64,000 nt of DNA from Candidatus Gemmiger faecavium (lineage in GTDB: Bacteria > Bacillota > Clostridia > Oscillospirales > Ruminococcaceae): NCBI GenBank assembly GCA_019114415.1, contig DXFO01000039.1, forward strand, positions 27,149-91,148. The letters run 5' to 3'. Below the pieces are notes generated by a model, which searched no databases, was not told the DNA's origin, and was given only the letters and a program-made list of their open reading frames with translations. Below are positions 59,801-64,000 of this stretch, in pieces (the first letter of the stretch is position 1; every line of letters starts with the position of its first letter). The translations under genes and the position numbers were made by a program.

Positions 59801-60370
59801 ACCGCCATCTTTCACTGTAAAGAGGATATTCGCTTTCGAAGTGAGCGTTTCATTTCCCGTTTGCCCTTTCAGCAACACATCATAACCGCTTTGGATTTCA
59901 ATGGTCTCATGTGTCCTGCTGTCATCGCTCTCTTGATTTCCTGTGATGATCAAGTCATAATCGCCCGGGGATTTAAAAACCGTCTCGTTTTTGTATTCGT
60001 ACATTATGTCAAAAAGGGTATATTTAAGGAAAGGTATATTTGGCTTCGGAGAATGCGGTACTGTGATCTCCGTCCGTTCGGTTTCCTTGGTTGTGTCAGG
60101 CGACTGGCTGCCGTCCGAAAAAAGCTCCGGGGTCTGCACCTCCGGGCCGGTGCCAGAACCATCCCCTTCGATATTGATATCAGAGCCATCCCCTTCGATA
60201 TCCTGGGTAATAACCCCTCCCTCTTGCGACTGCAGATCTTGTTCCGTTGGCTCCAGTGCACTGACGGAAAGAGGGATCCACGCCAGAGTGTTCCACACAA
60301 GTGCAACAGTCAACAGAATCGTAAACGAGACCTTTGTTTTTCGATGCAAAGCAGAGCGATGCACAATCAT
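56867..60370 (-). CDS. Large cell-wall-anchored right-handed beta-helix surface protein
   Basis: A 1167-residue secreted protein. Signal peptide about residues 1-38; an acidic Gly/Asp/Ser stretch; then (about 130-640) roughly eleven beta-helix coils with a recurring pattern G-G-V-x-N-x-G-T-F-x-M-x-G-G-x-I (for example G-T-F-N-M-N-G-G-T-I-Q-G), as in polymorphic-outer-membrane-protein-like and pectate-lyase-like adhesins. A non-repeat part follows (about 650-1060), a Pro/Asn/Gln-rich stalk, and a C-terminal sorting signal V-P-Q-T-G-D, hydrophobic helix and Arg-rich tail. Likely a glycan- or cell-binding adhesin anchored by a sortase. Lower G+C than the first 56 kb. Confidence 0.9.
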   Translation of the reverse strand: MIVHRSALHRKTKVSFTILLTVALVWNTLAWIPLSVSALEPTEQDLQSQEGGVITQDIEGDGSDINIEGDGSGTGPEVQTPELFSDGSQSPDTTKETERTEITVPHSPKPNIPFLKYTLFDIMYEYKNETVFKSPGDYDLIITGNQESDDSRTHETIEIQSGYDVLLKGQTGNETLTSKANILFTVKDGGTLTISNLTLDAGGRMTLIKVEAGGKLILEEGAVLTNCASSAICNKGTLIMNGGSITGNDMQQNNYRPGNGGVFNDVGATFTMKGGSISENGRIPSNKGASTNGIYSTKGYAGGVTNLGTFTMSGGEIQGNGCYSNAGVKGAGGVNNLGTFTLEGKGIIAENSATIAGDVGGVYNSKDATFTLAETAEIRENNDEINGKVVRLSGGGVYNDGTFNMNGGTIQGHKVKQFGGGVYNSVDGTFTMKGGLITENVAMGESTTALNSSTGGGVFNSGTFNMHDGVISHNIAAKGGGIQSGIDVAFTGGQTKATFTMDGGVIAHNTATANGGGLFVYTRSVATITAGRIEYNEAQGVNKGGYSGGGIYINQSEGDEKQNGTLYLRNAVITDNESAQEGSGIAACPYSNVQIYMLDGGAIYGNQSSTVAPQPQVYVAEPENKDREHVIELSKYMLGGGEYHWTDAQGKALTDDQLQNGRTLSAYNTIEERSPEVQAAKAKAQVWITNNTSAERGGGIGCNGNLYLGTASVHIRPADIIIYMGGLDGNDSAVNQDNQIVHDTTNTLPVPGFVVEVPRELREKDLEDPNLFYLEYDPDPEDGTSTNITWKFEKYGPGEHNIYRIVPKDENQQTTNVIMKFTDGEGNTVTTDQFGVAELGRLNQFLSMEVSGENIDKGLVNAVYGEEKYSITTGEAKIDVRNATSTAMYGFVQDGVPADGKPGITAPNNTIYTINTSPVQVKDASSVALLFDDIVENNDYNRNNTELLKQRTDGVLQALGDACVLPGGERHYQMKYLDLIDRKNGDAWLTSSQPLTIYWPLPEGTTKDTKFELLHFCDLHRDMEVGIVGDDILNKNLKIERLTEGITVTDTHVEFVVQPRKEDAAGNVTGGFSPFALVWEEPDNSNPEKPGTNPQPNPGTDDSKPQEPAPSSQPNQVAAQPQALNGNGNVPQTGDSSKLLLWVALCAASLTGLVAIGIKMYRHRREK

Positions 60371-60956
60371 TCCTCCTAACTAAATCTTAGATCTTCTCAT
60401 TTGCCAGAGACAATGCCATCTGCCGCCTATTACCCTGGAACAAGTCGAAAAAACTCTAATATATTATTAAGGCTATCACAGGTCAAATGATCCGTCAAGA
60501 TTATTTAGGTAAAAAAGCTGAGATTTCCTTGAAAAAGAGAATATCACCCGCTCCTTCTGTGAATTACTGGTAACAAAGATGAAAGAGCCCTTCAACGGTT
60601 CCTACTGCCAATGCGGAAATTCATGGAGCTGGAGCAGGAAGGCTCTGTTTAACTATTTGCCGGTGACTGCCCGCTGTAGGGGATACCCATGCAGTGCTGA
60701 ATGCCGAACAGCATGATTCCGTTTGCCACTATCTGCGGGGCCGCAGATGCGGCGCTCTCGACTTTGTGGGGTCCTGCATCCGGGGTACACTAGTCTTTCG
60801 GCGTGGTGAAGAAGTCGCCTGGATACCCAGCTGTAGGGCCGGTGCGAAGCCTCTCTTCTCAGGAAAAAGGCTGAAGTATCTGTCAATGTAGATGCCACAG
60901 AACGTTCCAAGAATGGGCCAAAGAGATTACAACTTTTTGTCCTGTTCATTTACAGA

Positions 60957-60990
60957 AAACCCGGTCAACCTTTGGTTGGCCGGGTTGCTG
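60957..60990 (+). repeat. Hairpin repeat, copy 1
   Basis: CCCGGTCAACC-ttt-GGTTGGCCGGG followed by TTGCTGGGATG. The stem pairs with one G-T wobble. Similar in sequence and shape to the copy at 61424. Confidence 0.6.
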
Positions 60991-61423
60991 GGATGTCTTA
61001 ACAAAAAAGATATTTTGAGAAAATTGTGCGGCTTCAAAGGCAAAGAAGCGGCGCTGCCGTTATGGCAGCTGCTGCAACCTGATCTGCTTTTCATCTACCG
61101 ACTGGGGCTTGTCAACAACGAAGATATTATTATTCCAAAAAGTATACTCAAAAAGGCTTTATTCGTCAATCCAGGTTGCATTTTGCCCGTCACGCTTTGC
61201 AATCACGTCTGGGATTCATCAGCTGAATTGATGATAAACGCAGCTCCGGCGTCTCTTTTTGATCTCGGAAGAAATAAGCGGAACACCGGTCGTTTTCATT
61301 ATACACTTGTCTGCCCGCTCAAACTGCATCCTGAGCCCCCACTATTTTTTGTAATTCATCTATTATGCTACACCTGTGCCATTGGTGGTTCCCTTGCAAA
61401 GCAGCTGCGATTTTCGGTCAAAA

Positions 61424-61457
61424 AAGCCGGCCAACCAATGGTTGACCGGTTTGCTGG
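61424..61457 (+). repeat. Hairpin repeat, copy 2
   Basis: GCCGGCCAACC-aat-GGTTGACCGGT followed by TTGCTGGCATG. It differs from copy 1 at several positions, but a stem is kept, and both are followed by an A-rich then T-rich stretch. Confidence 0.6.
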
Positions 61458-61592
61458 CATGGCGTTCCCAAAAAATGTTTATTTGTGTTGCCCGCAATCC
61501 GGGAATCACGTTATACTTGAATCACACAGGTTCATACAAATTTTTCCGTTTGGAATTATAAGGAGCGGAGACTTGGTTACGGAGGGGACATT

Positions 61593-62747
61593 ATGAAAAT
61601 TTCTGCACAACTCCTTATCTTTTTTATGTCCGTGATTTTTTTGTGCAGTTGCCAACGTGTCACAGGCTCTGATTCTTATGCATCCGATTCTCCCGAATCC
61701 ACATCCGATTTCTCTGAACCACATTTCGATAATCAGGAAGAAGTTAAATCCATCTATCAACTCAACAAGCCCTTGATGGAGAATGATGCTTTTTTTGAAA
61801 TTGAGCCTATGGATCTGCCGTCCGAAATCAACGGCATGAAACTTGCTCCGTCCATCATCCTGTCCGAAACGCAGCTTTTGGTTCTTCTTTATGAAGAATA
61901 CACTGTGCCGATCGTTAAAGAGGTTGGTGTCTATGAACTGACTAGTGGAGAATACAGCTTTTCCTTTGCCGTAGACGAGGGTAAGGCAATCTCAATAGAA
62001 TGGGCAGCAGATGATCTTGTGGTATACAAGGAAACGGATTCTGCCAGCAATGCAGTCTGCCTGCATTGCTTCCGGCTGGATACCGGGGAGAATCTTGTGG
62101 TTCACCAATTTTCCCAAGGATACAGCGATACATCAGCTTTTCATAACCAAGTGGTCAGCTATAACGGAAAAATCTACTTTGATGATATTGTGACCCAGAA
62201 GGGGAAATTGGTCGGGGTCAATCTATTAGAATATAATCTGGAAACCCGGGAAGTGGCTCTTTTCAAGGAGAATGCTCAAAATCCGCTGTTGCTTGATTCC
62301 GGGCTGACCTATATCACTAAAGATGAAGCTGCCGGGGCATATTTTGTGGAATCCTCCTGGAAGGAAGAGAGAATCCCCTTGTGGCAGGGAATTAGTGGCC
62401 TTACTTCCGCTTCAGACGAGCTGTATTCCATCAACAACAGAGGCAACGATCCCGAAACAGGACGGACCATATGGAGCCTTGACAGTCTGTTGGCAGAGGA
62501 AGAACTGCTTTTGTCCTCAAATGTCATAGACCAGCCAACTGCCAATCGGTCTGTCGTGACATGGAGAAACTTCACTCCCGAACGGCCAATCCTCTATCTG
62601 CGGGAATCAGACTGCTTCGCTGTGCTTTTAGAAGAGGAAACCGCCTACAACACATATCTGCTGGGAGACGAATGGGGAATCCTGATCTGCAGCCATGACG
62701 ATGCTCCCACCACATATTATAAATTCTCGCTAATAACTGAAAAATAG
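61593..62747 (+). CDS. Putative lipoprotein, unknown function
   Basis: A 384-residue secreted lipoprotein. Residues 1-19 are a signal peptide ending in a lipobox (F-L-C-S-C20), followed by a Ser/Asp-rich spacer. The rest has a regular run of short beta segments with W/Y and D-x-x-T-G-E motifs (for example F-R-L-D-T-G-E-N-L and Y-N-L-E-T-R-E-V), suggestive of a beta-propeller. No known domain could be named. Start behind ACGGAGGGG. It could be a surface sensor or a binding protein. Confidence 0.8.
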   Translation: MKISAQLLIFFMSVIFLCSCQRVTGSDSYASDSPESTSDFSEPHFDNQEEVKSIYQLNKPLMENDAFFEIEPMDLPSEINGMKLAPSIILSETQLLVLLYEEYTVPIVKEVGVYELTSGEYSFSFAVDEGKAISIEWAADDLVVYKETDSASNAVCLHCFRLDTGENLVVHQFSQGYSDTSAFHNQVVSYNGKIYFDDIVTQKGKLVGVNLLEYNLETREVALFKENAQNPLLLDSGLTYITKDEAAGAYFVESSWKEERIPLWQGISGLTSASDELYSINNRGNDPETGRTIWSLDSLLAEEELLLSSNVIDQPTANRSVVTWRNFTPERPILYLRESDCFAVLLEEETAYNTYLLGDEWGILICSHDDAPTTYYKFSLITEK

Positions 62748-62951
62748 AAGGGCAGAAAGGTTTTTTGATTGATAATGGCTGCAGATAGAAGGTAAATAGT
62801 TTGTTTACAATTTGGGCGGGTCAAAAAGCAGAAAAAGTGATCCAAACCCGTCTGAAAATGGCCCAAAATGGGGTAGTCGTTCGTTCAACTCCTCACCAAT
62901 GCCCGAAAAAGGCGAAAAATATCTTTCAAACTGAGCCCCAATTTTGGGTAC

Positions 62952-62989
62952 AAAAAAATCCCGTAAACGGCGTGTTTACGGGATTTTTT
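62952..62989. terminator. Hairpin terminator
   Basis: AAAAAATCCCGTAAAC / GTTTACGGGATTTTTT, a perfect hairpin with runs of A and T; it sits about 200 bases after the lipoprotein gene and before the convergent small gene. Confidence 0.88.
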
Positions 62990-63188
62990 GGCCAAATATC
63001 TTTTTTGGCACGTTAATATGGCATGAGTTAACAGAATAGATACATTTGGCAATTCTTGGAAAACCGGCCTTTTTGGAGTAATCAACTGTTGCCAGGCATC
63101 CTCCGACCAGATCCTCTGCCAAAATACCTATTCTTTGCACTTAAATTATAGCATGTACAAGGAGAAAACACAACACTTTTACTTCAAG

Positions 63189-63473
63189 TTATCGTTCTCC
63201 ACGAGCCCTTTTTTTGCTGGGCTGCTGACTCTGCTTCCACTTCCCTTGGAAGAGTTCTTCGGTAGTACATTCTTCAGGGTAATAGAAGTTTTTTCGCACC
63301 CAACCGTTTTCTTGGTAGACTTCCGTAATGATACGATCGGACAGAACCTCAATAATGATATCCTCTCCGATTGATGTTTTCCCAAGGAGCGGTACAGGGT
63401 ACTGCTCGTGGTTCTTACACAATTCACGCATCGAGGCCCAATCGCCCGAATCAAAGACCACTTGCTTCAGCAC
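63189..63473 (-). CDS. Small conserved-looking protein, unknown
   Basis: A 94-residue product from a GTG start at 63473; the frame is open for about 34 more codons upstream without an ATG, GTG or TTG, so the real start may be missing or the gene N-terminally truncated. The protein is soluble, with D-S-G-D-W-A-S-M-R-E-L-C-K-N-H and a Lys/Arg/Gln-rich end. Unlike antisense shadows it has a balanced composition. No family recognised. Confidence 0.5.
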   Translation of the reverse strand: MLKQVVFDSGDWASMRELCKNHEQYPVPLLGKTSIGEDIIIEVLSDRIITEVYQENGWVRKNFYYPEECTTEELFQGKWKQSQQPSKKRARGER

Positions 63474-63613
63474 TTCATCCGATACCCTGACTGCCTGGGG
63501 TGTTGCCGTTCTCAGCAGATCTGAGATGAAAAAATCTATAAAAACGGTAACTTTTACAGCTTGAATATGGTATTATTATCAGCATAGAAATGTGTTTTCA
63601 GAGGAGTGCGAGG

Positions 63614-64000
63614 ATGGACAAGCTATATAAAACAGTGCTCGCAACGGTGACAGCTGCTTCGGTACTCGTCTGCAGCGCCTGTGCGGGCGCTCCGGCAGCA
63701 GATCAGGTCCAGGACCCGGATGCCGGAAAAACATTGCCGGAGATGACAGAGAAGATTACCATACCTGCCTCGATATTTAAGTTTGCCAATACAGATATCG
63801 AGGACAACATGGAGGCTTTTGAAGATTACTGTACCGATGTAAGGCGTGACGGGGATGATCTAATTCTGGAAGTGACGCCGACGCAGAAAGAAGAACTTAT
63901 AGAGATGTACGCCGGGTCCATTGACGATGTGCTGGAAGATATGGAGAAAGACAAACAGGGCTATTATGTAGAGGCGGATACCGATCACAGCCGTTTCATA
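63614..64000 (+). CDS. Putative lipoprotein (3' end outside window)
   Basis: Starts at ATG 63614 behind GAGGAG and remains open to the window end (129 codons). The product has a signal peptide and lipobox (L-V-C-S-A-C, lipidated Cys23), then a linker rich in Pro/Asp/Glu and a charged alpha/beta region (E-D-M-E-K-D-K-Q-G-Y-Y-V). It is the second lipoprotein in this low-G+C end region. Family not recognised from the available part. Confidence 0.85.
   Translation, partial: MDKLYKTVLATVTAASVLVCSACAGAPAADQVQDPDAGKTLPEMTEKITIPASIFKFANTDIEDNMEAFEDYCTDVRRDGDDLILEVTPTQKEELIEMYAGSIDDVLEDMEKDKQGYYVEADTDHSRFI

Larger units (their letters stand above)
60371..61592. other. Gene-poor 1.2-kb region with two related hairpin repeats
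   Basis: No frame here has both a credible start and a recognisable protein. Open frames exist (for example 60892-61596 plus, 60653-60949 minus) but lack ribosome sites and domain features. Two similar hairpins lie at 60957-60990 and 61424-61457. The DNA is low in G+C and may be decayed or inserted material. Confidence 0.55.

Noticed and set aside
57000..60200. Repeated short words suggesting a CRISPR or tandem DNA array
   Set aside because: They are degenerate codon-level repeats of the beta-helix protein, not regularly spaced identical repeats. No CRISPR array was found anywhere in the window.
60892..61596. Plus-strand ORF of 234 codons
   Set aside because: No ribosome site, no domain, includes both hairpin repeats; considered chance reading.
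1..64000. Prophage, integrative element, transposase or toxin-antitoxin genes
   Set aside because: No integrase, recombinase, phage structural, relaxase or transposase motif was seen in any frame.

Overview
The window looks like a chromosomal segment from a G+C-rich, strictly anaerobic, gut-type Firmicute of the class Clostridia (Oscillospirales / Faecalibacterium-like). Pointers to this are an Rnf complex, GGAGG-type ribosome binding sites in front of almost every gene, sortase-anchored surface proteins, a CRP/FNR-type regulator beside CcdA, orphan 2-hydroxyacyl-CoA-dehydratase-type activase proteins and Old-Yellow-Enzyme-type reductases. The genus is an inference from gene content. G+C is high up to about 56.4 kb and visibly lower from there to the end.

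Layout. 0-3.3 kb: end of an rnfCDGEAB operon (rnfD partial). 3.3-6 kb: tRNA-Val, then a LytTR response regulator/GHKL kinase pair. 6-12 kb: two family 3 glycosidases (the first broken by a frameshift and an amber codon) and a GtrA-like membrane protein. 12.3-17.5 kb: metallo-beta-lactamase-fold and SRAP proteins, a ccdA/thioredoxin pair facing a CRP/FNR regulator, and a CNNM/CorC protein with an unusual leader (14-codon reading frame plus a large hairpin). 17.8-20.4 kb: DUF2798 protein and an arsR-permease-thioredoxin-Cys-rich protein operon. 20.6-23.3 kb: class B sortase with its Cna-B surface protein. 24-29.3 kb: gmd-fcl-manC-manA (GDP-L-fucose) and an AraC regulator. 29.7-39.2 kb: a mannose-family PTS (IIC, IID, IIB, IIA) co-encoded with two signal-less sulfatases and a PHP-fold hydrolase, with a GntR gene at one end and a divergent RpiR gene at the other. 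39.2-44 kb: an orphan activase/D-component module and a MATE exporter. 44-47.5 kb: cyclase-family protein, YczE-like protein, flavodoxin/ferredoxin protein, and a frameshifted O-acetyltransferase. 47.7-50 kb: two tRNA-Ser genes, a membrane-anchored serpin, a membrane-tethered XRE protein. 50.3-55.7 kb: a TetR-controlled redox operon (phytoene-desaturase-like, 2Fe-2S reductase, ene-reductase) with a near-perfect operator. 56-64 kb: a truncated gene, a 1167-residue beta-helix adhesin with a sorting signal, about 1.2 kb of gene-poor DNA with paired hairpin repeats, and two lipoproteins (the last one cut by the window end).

How the parts fit. Energy conservation (Rnf) and glycan use dominate: the glycosidases, the PTS-sulfatase locus and its two regulators, and the fucose nucleotide pathway. 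Surface display is represented by the sortase pair, the beta-helix adhesin and the serpin. The two most system-like novelties are the PTS + cytoplasmic sulfatases + PHP hydrolase locus, read here as uptake of a sulfated sugar followed by intracellular desulfation, and the TetR-operator redox operon, read here as an inducible reductive pathway for an unsaturated compound. Both readings are inference.
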